Shown here: piece after piece, positions 8,475 to 17,536 of the stretch
How positions within the stretch are numbered: position 1 is the first letter of the stretch
Layout of the letters: each line of letters begins with the position of its first letter
Assembly (NCBI GenBank): GCA_030430075.1
Contig: JAUIGN010000001.1
Coordinates: 62,001-126,000 of the forward strand
Origin: a bacterium
GTDB taxonomy: Bacteria; Planctomycetota; Planctomycetia; Pirellulales; Pirellulaceae
Reading direction: 5' to 3'
Length of the DNA: 64,000 nucleotides
Translations under genes and position numbers: made by a program
The notes under the pieces: generated by a model
Told to the model about the DNA's origin: nothing
Database searches by the model: none
The model's input: the letters and a program-made list of their open reading frames with translations, nothing else

Positions 8475-9584
8475 TTAGTCTCCGTTCTGCGGTGTGCGGA
8501 CCCGAATCCAGTGATCGGTAAACCGCAATCGGTCGCTGACCGGGACTTTCGGCATGTGGCAATCCAGGCATTGGGACGTCATCGGCTCCGCGCCGCAGTC
8601 GGGTGCCGCGCCCTGCTGGCCGTGATGGCAGGCGAGACACTGGGTCACGTAGAACTGGGGGTCACGATTGGTGACTTGATGCGGATCATGACACGTCAAA
8701 CAATCCAGACGCCGGCCTTCCCTGCCATCCGGGCCCGCCATCGTGACCTGAAAGCAGGCACTTTGCGACATCGAAACCGGAGCGAAGCGAATCAGCAGTT
8801 GGTTCTCGGGGACCAGTTCGTCGGCAGTAAACTCGTCCGCCCGCCGATGACACTCGCCACAACGGCTGATCGAGGCCAGCGCGGACAGCTCGCTCCAGGC
8901 GACTTGGGTCGGCTGCTCGCCGTCGGTTTCGGCGTGCTCCGCGGCGCCCAGGTGGCAGCGCGCACACGACACGCCAGGGTGCATTCGATCAACATCGATT
9001 CGATCCTCGCCGATCGGTAAATAAGAGCTATGGCATTCGAAGCAGCCGACCGTATCCGCAAAGTCGTGGTACCTGCCCAACTCGCCCATCTGGGCTCCGG
9101 TGTCTTCGGTTCCAGGTGTGAGGTCGAGCTGATCGTCGGCATACCAGGTTGCCATCGCCTCGATCATGGCAGTCCCACCCCACGGTTCGTGGGTCAGTAT
9201 AACCGGCGTCAGGGCATGGTTGCCTGATCCAAAGACCCAGTCAATGGTCGCAGTTTGCCCGGACTCGACGGCGGTAAACTGGAGCGTCCCGCGATCCAGG
9301 TCGAAGCGATAGGTTTCGTCTCCGAAGGCGACCGTGCGTCCGGCAAACCGTTCCGCAACCGCCGGATCCGCTCCTGGTCGCAACGTCACCTGGTGCGGTG
9401 CACCGGCAAACTTCTCCACGACCTCCTCATGGCAGTCAACGCACTTGCGGGCCTGCACGGCGCGCGACGCCACGCCGATCAGCGGCCGCGGCGGTTCGGA
9501 CAGGAACCAGGGCCCCCACGCGGCGCCCCACACGAGTACGGCGGCCGCGAAGAGCAGCACAGAAACCATTGGCAACCAACGCAT
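8475..9584 (-). CDS. Heptaheme c-type cytochrome
   Basis: A 369-residue protein with an N-terminal membrane anchor (MRWLPMVSVLLFAAAVLVWG) and seven CxxCH motifs: CVDCH, CFECH, CARCH, CGECH, CLTCH, CLACH and CLDCH. Extra histidines nearby could serve as distal heme ligands. It belongs to the multiheme cytochrome c554-like group and probably moves electrons in the periplasm. The ATG overlaps the stop codon of the upstream membrane-protein gene by one base, so the two are co-translated. The CRTAC1 gene follows 140 bases downstream. This gene set is likely one transcription unit. Confidence 0.88.
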   Translation of the reverse strand: MRWLPMVSVLLFAAAVLVWGAAWGPWFLSEPPRPLIGVASRAVQARKCVDCHEEVVEKFAGAPHQVTLRPGADPAVAERFAGRTVAFGDETYRFDLDRGTLQFTAVESGQTATIDWVFGSGNHALTPVILTHEPWGGTAMIEAMATWYADDQLDLTPGTEDTGAQMGELGRYHDFADTVGCFECHSSYLPIGEDRIDVDRMHPGVSCARCHLGAAEHAETDGEQPTQVAWSELSALASISRCGECHRRADEFTADELVPENQLLIRFAPVSMSQSACFQVTMAGPDGREGRRLDCLTCHDPHQVTNRDPQFYVTQCLACHHGQQGAAPDCGAEPMTSQCLDCHMPKVPVSDRLRFTDHWIRVRTPQNGD

Positions 9585-11896
9585 CAGTTCGCTTTCTCGA
9601 TTTTGTCTCGCAGGTGTTCGGCCAGCCGCACGACGCCGACCGGTGCTTCTCCGCGGATCAGGTCGTCCAGCCGAGCGGCCGCCGCGGCCGGCCGGCCGAG
9701 TTCCACGAGCAGATTCGCGGCGGTGTAAGCGTGTTGCGGGCCGGGCTCGGACAGCCGGTTCAGTGCGCCCTCAACGTGCCCTTCGGCATACGCGGTAGCA
9801 ACGGGCCCGAGCCCCCTCGCGTCGTCCAGCATTTCTCCGACCGGCAGTCCAGCGAAGATCGGTAGCGACGGTTCGGATGGGTGCTCGCCGACTTGCAAAG
9901 CGAGTAGACGAAAGACGCTCGGCGCACCGGCAACCAGCTTTTCCAGATGAGCCAACTCCGCCTGGCAGCGGGCAAACTCGTGACGTAAACCGGATTCGGG
10001 CCAACGCCGCATGGACGGTGCCAGCACCTTCAGCGCCGCATGATGCAGGCGCATCGCTCGGAACACGGCCGCTTGTTGCCGGGCACGGTCCGGATGATCG
10101 ACATTCGAACGCAGGCCCCACCAGTCGCGGTCGAAGTGGCTTCCGGTCGATTGCGGCGGCGTGTAGGTCCAATCACCGACGTCGACGAAGTCTCGCTGCC
10201 AAAGCACCCGAATCATTGTTTCGGCGTACCTCGCGTCGCCCGCCCTGGCATAGGGCAGCACGTGCGAATCAAGGGCCAGCGGCTTCCAGATCGTCGGCTC
10301 CAGGGCGCGGATCAGCCGAGTGTCCCGGGCGGAGAGCAAGAGCAACTCCGTCTCCCGCTCGGTTAACGTCAGCCACCAGCCTCCCCGTGATCCGTCATCA
10401 CGCCAGTAGCTGGCCCGATGTTGACTCCGCAGCTCGCCCTGGATCAAGGTCTGTTCCGCCAAGCGGCTTCCCAACAGGGCGCGTGAGGGCACGTCCTGGG
10501 CCTTGACGTTGGCCGGCGCGATCCAAGTCAGCATCCCCGCGCTGCGGAGATCATCGCAAAACGCGGTTCCGCCGGGGTTGTTGCTCGGCGCCAATTCGGC
10601 GAGCGCCAGCCGGCAGATTCGTTCGTCAAGTTGCTCATCAATTCCCCAGCCCAGGTTGCCGAGTTCAAGACCGAACAGGATGAGCAGCAACGTCAAGCCA
10701 TGGGCTGCCCAGCGCAGGTTGCGCTCCGACGCTCCTCGGCGCGGCCAGAATCGAGAGGCTGGCGGCTGCGGTACGGAACCACCACCCGCTGGCGGGTCGA
10801 ACTTCGCCCGCCGCTGGCCAGCGCCGCCCGCGGCATGCATGCTCGCTGGTCCCGGTCGGTCCGCGCCCCCTTCGATGGCACGGCAACCCTGCCGGCGCAT
10901 GGCGGATGCCGTCGCACACGCCAACCAGGCTCCTGCCAGTGCGAGATTGGCACCGCAGGGCCACGCCAGTAACTGCACACCGGCCCAGGTCGCGACTGCC
11001 GTCGGTGACCGGTCACGGATCGCGACCAGCAGGAAGAGACTGCTCCACAACAGAAACACCCACTCGGCCGCCCCCCAGGAGGTCAAGTGCAGCGGCTTCC
11101 AGGGAGATTCCTGCAAGACCCAGGACTGGGTCACCAGCCAGGGGAAGGTCAATCGCAGCGAGTCCCACCAGGTGAACACGCCGCGCGGGGTGAGACAGCC
11201 GCCAATCACCGCGGCCGACATCGCCGCCGCAGCGAAGCGGAACGTGAGGCGGGAATGCGTCTCCCAACCCGCCAGAAGTATCAGCAACAAGACGATCACG
11301 CCGACCACCACGTGGGGCGAGAGATTGGCAAACACGCAAAAGATCACCGCCAACGACAGGGCGCCATGTCGCGCCGCACCTGGTTCCACCATCCGCGGCC
11401 CCCAACATCCGATCAGACAGATCAGGCAGAGATCAAAAAGTTTGGCGCCGGGGTCGAATGCCGCTTTGCAGACCGCCAACGCGGCCGCCAGCAACAGCGC
11501 GCGGGCACTCCCGCTGGAACGACCGGCACGCCAGTTTAGCGCGTAAACAAATCCCAGGACCGCCAGGACCCGGGCAACCATCAAGGCCGTCGCGCCGAAG
11601 AACTGGTAGAGGGTAAACGGCAGGGTGCCGCCCAACCAATCTGCCTCGGCACCCGTATCAAGCGCCAACAGGTGGCGGCTGGGCGCCATTTCGCCTTGGA
11701 GCACTGCCCTGCCCCGCGACATTTCCCACCAGAGGCCTGCGTCACTGATCGGCTGGATACCGACCAACAAAGCCATTCCCACCAGGACCAGGTGGGTGGA
11801 GTCGCGGGAACGATCAGCGGCAGGCGGACGTGTGGCGGCAGGCGACGCTGAATCGCGACGAGTGCGTTGCCGTTTGCTCATTAGTACCGAACCCAT
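9584..11896 (-). CDS. Polytopic membrane protein with TPR-like C-terminus
   Basis: From the ATG at 11896 this protein has about 770 residues; a GTG at 11962 and an ATG at 11881 are alternative starts. A charged N-terminus is followed by roughly ten hydrophobic segments in the first half, for example VLVGMALLVGIQPI, ALSLAVIFCVFANL and VVVGVIVLLLILLAG. The second half is soluble and ends in helical pairs with the alanine and leucine spacing of TPR repeats. No catalytic motif was recognised. It heads the operon that continues into the heptaheme cytochrome and CRTAC1 genes, so a role in assembling or anchoring that system is a guess from position only. Confidence 0.7.
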   Translation of the reverse strand: MGSVLMSKRQRTRRDSASPAATRPPAADRSRDSTHLVLVGMALLVGIQPISDAGLWWEMSRGRAVLQGEMAPSRHLLALDTGAEADWLGGTLPFTLYQFFGATALMVARVLAVLGFVYALNWRAGRSSGSARALLLAAALAVCKAAFDPGAKLFDLCLICLIGCWGPRMVEPGAARHGALSLAVIFCVFANLSPHVVVGVIVLLLILLAGWETHSRLTFRFAAAAMSAAVIGGCLTPRGVFTWWDSLRLTFPWLVTQSWVLQESPWKPLHLTSWGAAEWVFLLWSSLFLLVAIRDRSPTAVATWAGVQLLAWPCGANLALAGAWLACATASAMRRQGCRAIEGGADRPGPASMHAAGGAGQRRAKFDPPAGGGSVPQPPASRFWPRRGASERNLRWAAHGLTLLLILFGLELGNLGWGIDEQLDERICRLALAELAPSNNPGGTAFCDDLRSAGMLTWIAPANVKAQDVPSRALLGSRLAEQTLIQGELRSQHRASYWRDDGSRGGWWLTLTERETELLLLSARDTRLIRALEPTIWKPLALDSHVLPYARAGDARYAETMIRVLWQRDFVDVGDWTYTPPQSTGSHFDRDWWGLRSNVDHPDRARQQAAVFRAMRLHHAALKVLAPSMRRWPESGLRHEFARCQAELAHLEKLVAGAPSVFRLLALQVGEHPSEPSLPIFAGLPVGEMLDDARGLGPVATAYAEGHVEGALNRLSEPGPQHAYTAANLLVELGRPAAAAARLDDLIRGEAPVGVVRLAEHLRDKIEKAN

Positions 11897-12397
11897 CCGT
11901 TCGTTGGCAAGGAATGCCTCAACCGTCGCAACACCCGCCGGAGTGGCGCGCCCGATGTCCACTGTCGATCCCCGCCACCGGACGCCATCGCTCGTGCCTG
12001 CCCATTTCAGGCACCCGCCGGGCGCTGGTGATGAGGGGGGGCGGGTTGCAGCCTCCAGGTCGCAGCCTCGAGCGCCTCCCGGCGAGTACTACGCACGCTT
12101 GTCGTCTTCACCCCTGATCGCATTCTCACATCTTAGATCTTGCCATGGCAGGCGGCGAGATGCCAGCAAGGGGGAACATGACGATTTGACCTGCCGGCCA
12201 CGGTTCACCTCAACGACCGCTTCGTGCGGCGTGGGCAGCGCGGCGTGGGTCGGGCAACAATTCTCGGATTCATCCCGTCACTCTGATTGGCGACGGTGAC
12301 GGAGGGCAGTAGCATGGGTGCTGCCCGGCGGCCGAATTGCGTGCTCGTCGGGACGACATACGATGACGCCGGTGGAATGACTGCGAGGACACTCTTC
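11897..12397. other. Intergenic region, no gene recognised
   Basis: About 500 bases between the divergent membrane-protein and dehydrogenase genes. Promoters for both must lie here, but no convincing -35/-10 or -24/-12 pair was found by eye. Confidence 0.5.
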
Positions 12398-13435
12398 ATG
12401 AAGGCACTGTTGCTCTCGGAATATAAGCAATTGGCGGTGACGGACTTCGCGGAACCTGAAGTCGCAGACCATGATCTGTTGGTTCAAATTCGAGCATGCG
12501 GCATCTGCGGCAGCGATATTCATGGCTACGACGGCAGTTCAGGACGTCGAATCCCGCCGCTGGTGATGGGGCACGAAGCGGCCGGCGTGGTCTCAGCGGT
12601 TGGTGCGAGCGTGACCGGCTTCGAGGTCGGGGACCACGTGACGTTCGATTCGACGGTCTCTTGTGGCGACTGCTATTTTTGCCGGCGGGGCGATATCAAT
12701 CTCTGTGACAACCGTCGCGTGCTGGGTGTTTCGTGTGGCGAGTATCGTCGGCACGGTGCCTTCGCGGAGTTCGTCGCGGTACCTCAACATATCTGTTATC
12801 GGCTGCCCAAGACCTTACCGTTTGAACACGCCGCAATGATTGAAGCGGTCTCCGTCGCAGTGCATGCGGCCAACCGCACGCCCGTGACCCTGGGTGACAC
12901 GGCAGTGGTCGTCGGCAGCGGCATGATCGGCCTCCTCGTGATCCAGGCGATTCGCCTGGCAGGCTGCTCGACGGTGATCGCCGTCGACCTCGATGAAAGC
13001 CGGCTGGAGAAGGCTCGCTCGCTGGGTGCAAATCACACGCTCAAGGCAGACGCAGTCGACGTGCCGGCCGCCGTCCAGGAGTTGACGGGCGGACGAGGGG
13101 CAGACGTTGTCCTCGAAGTGGTGGGCGCCACGCCAACAATCCAAACGGCGGTTGCCTGTGCCCGCAAGGGTGGCATGCTGACGCTGGTCGGCAACCTGGC
13201 ACCGACGGTCGAAATGCCGCTGCAGGCAATCGTCACGCGAGAGCTGTCCGTCTTCGGCAGCTGTGCATCCAGGGGCGAATATCCGGCTTGCATCGAGTTG
13301 CTGGAACAAGGGGCCATCCAGGTCGAGCCGATGATTACGGCCAAGGCATCGCTGGAGGAAGGCCCCGCATGGTTTGCGAAATTGTATCAGGGCGAAGCCG
13401 GCGCGATGAAGGTGATCCTCGACCCGACGCTTTAG
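12398..13435 (+). CDS. Zinc-dependent medium-chain (sorbitol-type) dehydrogenase
   Basis: A 345-residue NAD(P)-dependent alcohol dehydrogenase. Catalytic zinc ligands appear in ACGICGSDIHG and the GHEAAG motif. The structural zinc loop is CGDCYFCRRGDINLC. The Rossmann fold begins VVVGSGMIGLLVIQ and continues to VIAVDLDESRLEKA. The pattern is closest to sorbitol, galactitol-phosphate or threonine dehydrogenases; the substrate is probably a sugar, sugar alcohol or sugar acid, given the symporter, epimerase and isomerase genes that follow. The start at MKALLL (12398) matches the family's usual N-terminus; an upstream in-frame extension of 37 residues has no homology. Confidence 0.9.
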   Translation: MKALLLSEYKQLAVTDFAEPEVADHDLLVQIRACGICGSDIHGYDGSSGRRIPPLVMGHEAAGVVSAVGASVTGFEVGDHVTFDSTVSCGDCYFCRRGDINLCDNRRVLGVSCGEYRRHGAFAEFVAVPQHICYRLPKTLPFEHAAMIEAVSVAVHAANRTPVTLGDTAVVVGSGMIGLLVIQAIRLAGCSTVIAVDLDESRLEKARSLGANHTLKADAVDVPAAVQELTGGRGADVVLEVVGATPTIQTAVACARKGGMLTLVGNLAPTVEMPLQAIVTRELSVFGSCASRGEYPACIELLEQGAIQVEPMITAKASLEEGPAWFAKLYQGEAGAMKVILDPTL

Positions 13436-13541
13436 CGTTACGCGTCAAACAGATATCAACTGCGGTGCGGTGGCCTGGCTCACCGCAAACGATCGCGGGA
13501 TTGCAACATGCACTGAATCGTTGTTCGTTCATGAGTGATCC
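13436..13541. repeat. MITE-like element, right half (copy A)
   Basis: The sequence just after the dehydrogenase stop matches the right half of the GGATCATTCAT element and ends in GTTGTTCGTTCATGAGTGATCC, one base from the terminal repeat of full copies. The left terminus is missing. The rest of the 13436-13901 gap holds a member of the AAAAGGG/ACCAGA repeat family and the GGAGACC repeat. Confidence 0.6.
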
Positions 13542-13564
13542 GCGTGCTGCGTGGCAGGGCCACA

Positions 13565-13609
13565 GCCGAAAAGGGAACGGACCAGAATCTGGTTCGCTCT
13601 CGCTGGCCG
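13565..13609. repeat. GCCGAAAAGGG / ACCAGA..TCTGGT repeat, copy 1
   Basis: GCCGAAAAGGGAACG followed by GACCAGAATCTGGTTCGCT and ending GGCCG. It aligns over about 45 bases with 54156-54200 and more loosely with 57653-57705. The centre is an imperfect palindrome. Confidence 0.6.
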
Positions 13610-13714
13610 CTCGTGAAATGTGCGCGGCCGGGGGTGCATGTCATGGCGTAGGATCTGAATCTGGGATCATCGGAAGCGCGGCTCACCGTGTAGAACGCTA
13701 ACGCGAAGGGAATT

Positions 13715-13843
13715 GGAGACCTTCGGTCAACCGTTTCGGCGGGGTCGGAGACCCGCGCCGAGCAACTTGGAGACCCGCGCCAAGCAATTTGGAGACCCGC
13801 GCCGAGCAACTTGGAGACCCGCCGAACAGTTTGGAGACCCGCG
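13715..13843 (+). repeat. GGAGACCTTCGGTC repeat with five 20-22-bp tail units
   Basis: The conserved head (13715-13746) is followed by tail units starting at 13747, 13769, 13791 (22 bases each), 13813 (20 bases) and 13833 (broken). The units differ by single bases (GCCGAGCAACTT, GCCAAGCAATTT). A frame stays open through the repeat into the symporter gene, but this is not its true start. Confidence 0.85.
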
Positions 13844-13901
13844 GGGCGTGCCGGCGACGGCTGCAGAACGATTCGAGTCCAGAAGGGGTGTTGCTTCACC
13901 G

Positions 13902-15539
13902 ATGATTCTTACGGTTACTTCATTTCTGTTCTTCACCGCCCTGGTCGGCGTTCTGACATGGTGGATCACGCGGCGTGACGACCATGACAGCAGCCAAGGT
14001 TACTTCCTGGCGGGGCGGTCGCTGACATTTCCACTGATTGCCGGCTCCCTGCTGCTGACCAACCTGTCGACCGAACAGATGGTCGGGCTTAACGGGGCGG
14101 CGTTCACCGACGGCTTGTGCGTAATGGTCTGGGAAGTCGTGGCGGTGGTCGCCCTGGTCTTCATGGCCTGGTTTTTCCTGCCCCGTTTCCTCAAGAGCGG
14201 CGTCGCGACCGTTCCCCAGTATCTCGAGATTCGCTTCGACCATCAGACTCAGGTAATCACCAATCTGATCTTCCTGTTGGCCTACGTGGGCATCTTGCTA
14301 CCGATCATCCTCTACACGGGTGCCACCGGGATGATCGGCATTCTGGACGTTCCCGCGATGCTGGGATCGCTGCCGGACCGCCTGGGCATGGAGCCCCAGA
14401 CCGCGGCGCTCTGGCTGATCGTCTGGGCCGTGGGGATCGTCGGCTCGATCTACGCCTTGTTTGGCGGGCTCCGCACGGTGGCGGTCTCGGACACGCTGAA
14501 CGGCGTGGGACTCCTGGTTGGCGGATTCCTGATTACCGGCTTTGCCCTGTCTCACCTGGGAGGAGACGGGGGCGTGACGGCTGGAGCCAGGCTGCTGGCC
14601 ACGCAACAACGGGATCGATTCAATTCGATCGGCGGCCCGGGTTCGTCGGTCCCGTTTGGAACGATCTTCTCCGGAATCTTTCTGCTCAATCTCTTCTATT
14701 GGACGACGAACCAACAGATTATCCAGCGCACCTTCGGCGCCAGCAGCCTGGCCGAGGGTCAAAAGGGAGTCCTGTTGACCGGGGCCTTCAAGTTGCTGGG
14801 ACCACTTTACCTGGTGCTTCCCGGCATGATCGCCTACAGCATGTTTGCGGGCGAAGAGATCAAGGCGGACCAGGCATACGGTCTGTTGGTGAATCGTGTC
14901 CTGCCGCCGGCCTTCACCGGCTTCTTCGCGGCGGCGATGATCGGCGCCATTCTGTCCAGCTTCAACTCGGCTCTGAACAGCGCGTGCACGCTGTTCAGCC
15001 TGGGGCTCTATAAGAACGTGGTCAATCCGAAGGCGAACGAGACGCAGGTCGTCCGTTCGGGAAAAGTCTTCGGGTGGACCGTCGCCGTCGTGGCGATGGG
15101 TATCGCACCGCTCCTGGCGAACACGACCAGCATCTTTGGCTACCTGCAGAAAATGAACGGGATGTACTTCATCCCGATCTTCGCCGTGGTCCTGGTGGGA
15201 ATGGTCACGCGGCGCGTCCCCGCCGTGGCGGCCAAGATCGGCTTGCTCGCCGGTTTCACCATCATCGCCGTCGGCTACTTCGTACCACCCTTTGATACCA
15301 TTGTGGCGTCCCTTCACGAGTATCACTTTCTCGGCCTGGTATTCGCCTGGCTGGTGGTATTGATGTTGATCATCGGCGAACTGAGGCCGCGCGAGACCGA
15401 GTTCACGCAGCGCGACGTCAAGGCGGTCGATATGACGCCATGGAGTCTTGCTCAACCGGCCGGGCTGGTTCTAGTCGTCATTGTCGTGCTGATCTACGCC
15501 TGCTTTGCCGATTTCTCGATCTTGGAAACGACACCCTGA
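13902..15539 (+). CDS. Solute:sodium symporter (SSS family)
   Basis: A 545-residue integral membrane protein with about 14 hydrophobic helices. The SSS signature region is clear: YFLAGRSLTFPLIAGSLLL, then TNLSTEQMVGLNGAAF, and later an AAMIGAILSSFNSALNSACT stretch typical of the sodium-site helix. It most resembles the YidK/SglT group of sugar symporters. The start at 13902 (MILTVTSFLFF) opens the first helix, with AGAAGGGG about 12 bases upstream. Aldose 1-epimerase follows after 20 bases, which supports sugar uptake. The actual sugar cannot be determined. Confidence 0.92.
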   Translation: MILTVTSFLFFTALVGVLTWWITRRDDHDSSQGYFLAGRSLTFPLIAGSLLLTNLSTEQMVGLNGAAFTDGLCVMVWEVVAVVALVFMAWFFLPRFLKSGVATVPQYLEIRFDHQTQVITNLIFLLAYVGILLPIILYTGATGMIGILDVPAMLGSLPDRLGMEPQTAALWLIVWAVGIVGSIYALFGGLRTVAVSDTLNGVGLLVGGFLITGFALSHLGGDGGVTAGARLLATQQRDRFNSIGGPGSSVPFGTIFSGIFLLNLFYWTTNQQIIQRTFGASSLAEGQKGVLLTGAFKLLGPLYLVLPGMIAYSMFAGEEIKADQAYGLLVNRVLPPAFTGFFAAAMIGAILSSFNSALNSACTLFSLGLYKNVVNPKANETQVVRSGKVFGWTVAVVAMGIAPLLANTTSIFGYLQKMNGMYFIPIFAVVLVGMVTRRVPAVAAKIGLLAGFTIIAVGYFVPPFDTIVASLHEYHFLGLVFAWLVVLMLIIGELRPRETEFTQRDVKAVDMTPWSLAQPAGLVLVVIVVLIYACFADFSILETTP

Positions 15540-15559
15540 ATTGCTTCTGGAGAAACACG

Positions 15560-16687
15560 ATGAAGAGCTCGCGACGCATCACCCTGCTGACGGTCTGGGG
15601 AATCCTGACCGTGTTCCTGAACGCCCCGCTGGCGGCCGAAGTTCCGTCGGACGACTTCGACAGCATCCGCCTTTACACATTGACGAATGCTGCGGGCATG
15701 ACCGTCAAGGTGACAAACTATGGCGCGATCATCACGTCGATCGTGGTCCCGGACCGCGACGGCAAACTGGCTGACGTGGCGCTCGGCTATGATCGCCTCG
15801 AGGATTATATGAACGCGGTCGACAAGCCGTATTTTGGGGCCATCGTCGGCCGGTACGGCAACCGGATTGCCAAGGGTCGGTTTTCGATCGGTGACCAGAC
15901 CTACACGCTGGCGGTGAACAACGGCCCCAACCACCTGCATGGCGGCGTCATCGGCTTCGACAAAGTCGTCTGGGATGCCGAGCCAATGGAAGGCGACGGC
16001 TGGCAGGCAATTGCTCTCAGCTATCTGGCCAAGGACCAAGAAGAAGGGTACCCGGGAAACCTCCAGGTGAAGATCACCTACCGTCTGACGGACGACAACC
16101 GCCTGGCCGTCGAATATCACGCCACAACCGATCAGGCAACGCCGGTCAACTTGACGCAGCACACCTACTTCAACCTGAAGGGTGAAGGCCGTGGAACGAT
16201 CTTGGATCACGAGTTGCTGGTGAATGCCAAACACTTCACACCGGTCGACGCAGGGCTGATCCCGACCGGCGAGCTGGCCGAGGTCGCCGGGACGCCGTTC
16301 GATTTCACCACGTCGAAGCCGATCGGCCGAGACATCAAGCAGGAACATCAGCAACTCACCTACGGGCTCGGCTACGACCACAACTTTGTCCTGGACAAGG
16401 CGGGTGAGCCGGGCAGCCTTACGCTGGCGGCCCGGGTCCACGAACCGCAAAGCGGACGGGTGATGGAGATCCACACGACCGAACCCGGCATCCAGTTTTA
16501 TTGCGGCAACTTCCTGGATGGCCGGTTGCGGGGAAAATCGGGCCGGGCCTATGTGCACCGCGGCGGTTTTTGCCTGGAGACCCAACACTATCCGGACAGT
16601 CCGAATCAGCCCGCCTTCCCTTCCACGATTCTGCAGCCCGGCGATACCTACGCGTCCACCACGATTTTCTCGTTCTCGTCGAAATAG
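15560..16687 (+). CDS. galM: Aldose 1-epimerase, secreted form
   Basis: A 375-residue enzyme that interconverts alpha and beta anomers of aldoses. A signal peptide (about residues 1-25, ending APLAAEV) indicates periplasmic location. Family motifs are FGAIVGRYGNRIAKG, NNGPNHLHGG with the substrate His, QHTYFNLKGEG, GYDHNFVL, and the catalytic Glu in CLETQHYPDSPNQP. TGGAGAA lies upstream of the ATG at 15560. It is packed between the symporter and the hydroxypyruvate isomerase-like gene (gaps of 20 and 21 bases), so the three probably form an operon for sugar use. Confidence 0.94.
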   Translation: MKSSRRITLLTVWGILTVFLNAPLAAEVPSDDFDSIRLYTLTNAAGMTVKVTNYGAIITSIVVPDRDGKLADVALGYDRLEDYMNAVDKPYFGAIVGRYGNRIAKGRFSIGDQTYTLAVNNGPNHLHGGVIGFDKVVWDAEPMEGDGWQAIALSYLAKDQEEGYPGNLQVKITYRLTDDNRLAVEYHATTDQATPVNLTQHTYFNLKGEGRGTILDHELLVNAKHFTPVDAGLIPTGELAEVAGTPFDFTTSKPIGRDIKQEHQQLTYGLGYDHNFVLDKAGEPGSLTLAARVHEPQSGRVMEIHTTEPGIQFYCGNFLDGRLRGKSGRAYVHRGGFCLETQHYPDSPNQPAFPSTILQPGDTYASTTIFSFSSK

Positions 16688-16708
16688 GGCCCAGAGCATA
16701 CGCAGATC

Positions 16709-17473
16709 ATGAAGCTTTCCGTTTGTATTGACGCCGTCCTGGCCGACCTCGCGGTGGACGATGCGCTGGCGCTGGTCAAGGAAGCCGGCATCGGTGCCTT
16801 CGAGTTCTGGGCCTGGTGGGAGAAGGACCTCGACCGGTTGATGGCCGCGCGGGACCGACACGCGTTGGAGATTGCCGCCTGCTGCACGAAGTTCATCAGC
16901 CTGGTAGACCCGGCCGCTCGCCAAGACTACGTGTCCGGTCTTGCCGAGTCCGTTCAGGCGGCGCAACGGCTCAACTGCCCCACCTTGATCTCGCAAGTCG
17001 GCGATTTTCGCGCCGGAGTTCCGCGTGACGAGCAGCATCAGTGCCTGGTCGAGGGGCTTCAGGAAGCCGCCGCCGTTTTGGACGGTAGCGGCGTGACGTT
17101 AGTGATCGAACCGTTGAACGAACTGGTCGATCACCCGGGATACTACCTTGTTCGCAGTGACGAAGCATTCCAGATCGCGCGAGAAGTCGGCAGCGACCGG
17201 ATCAAGGTCGTCTTCGACATCTATCACCAGCAGGTGAGCGAGGGTCACGTGATTCACAATCTGACGACCAACCTGAGCGAGATCGGTCATTTCCACGCCG
17301 CCGGCAATCCGGGTCGGCACGAATTGGATGACGGCGAACTACATTACCCCTCCGTGCTGGCAGCGATCCGAGCCGGCGGCTACAACGCCTACGTGGGGCT
17401 CGAATACTGGCCGCGCCGGCCGCCGCTCGACGGCCTGCGCCGCGTCCGCGGTTGGCTCGACGCCGACCACTGA
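16709..17473 (+). CDS. Hydroxypyruvate isomerase-like TIM-barrel protein
   Basis: A 254-residue protein of the xylose isomerase-like TIM-barrel fold. Likely metal ligands follow the family order: Glu in VIEPLNELVDH, Asp in FDIYHQQ, His/Glu in HFHAAGNPGRHELDDGE, and Glu in VGLEYWP. The closest recognised group is hydroxypyruvate isomerase (Hyi), but sugar 3-epimerases share the motifs, so the substrate is open. It sits in the sugar operon between the epimerase and a sulfatase. Length and start match the family. Confidence 0.85.
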   Translation: MKLSVCIDAVLADLAVDDALALVKEAGIGAFEFWAWWEKDLDRLMAARDRHALEIAACCTKFISLVDPAARQDYVSGLAESVQAAQRLNCPTLISQVGDFRAGVPRDEQHQCLVEGLQEAAAVLDGSGVTLVIEPLNELVDHPGYYLVRSDEAFQIAREVGSDRIKVVFDIYHQQVSEGHVIHNLTTNLSEIGHFHAAGNPGRHELDDGELHYPSVLAAIRAGGYNAYVGLEYWPRRPPLDGLRRVRGWLDADH

Positions 17474-17536
17474 GCCGGTGCAGGCAGAGAATTGACCGGA
17501 ACGGGTGCATCACCAATCTCGAAAGCGAACCACTCC

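Noticed and set aside
13747..13843. CRISPR-like array
   Set aside because: Units are 20-22 bp, contiguous without spacers and degenerate; no cas gene is present.
13860..13895. tRNA T-arm-like sequence (GATTCGAGTCC)
   Set aside because: No acceptor stem or anticodon arm could be built around it.
13713..13901. N-terminal extension of the symporter
   Set aside because: The extension is a translation of the GGAGACC tandem repeat (repeating ETR/DPR patterns) and precedes a good start at 13902.
15494..17038. A 514-codon open frame antisense to the epimerase and isomerase genes
   Set aside because: It spans two well-recognised genes and has no motif of its own.
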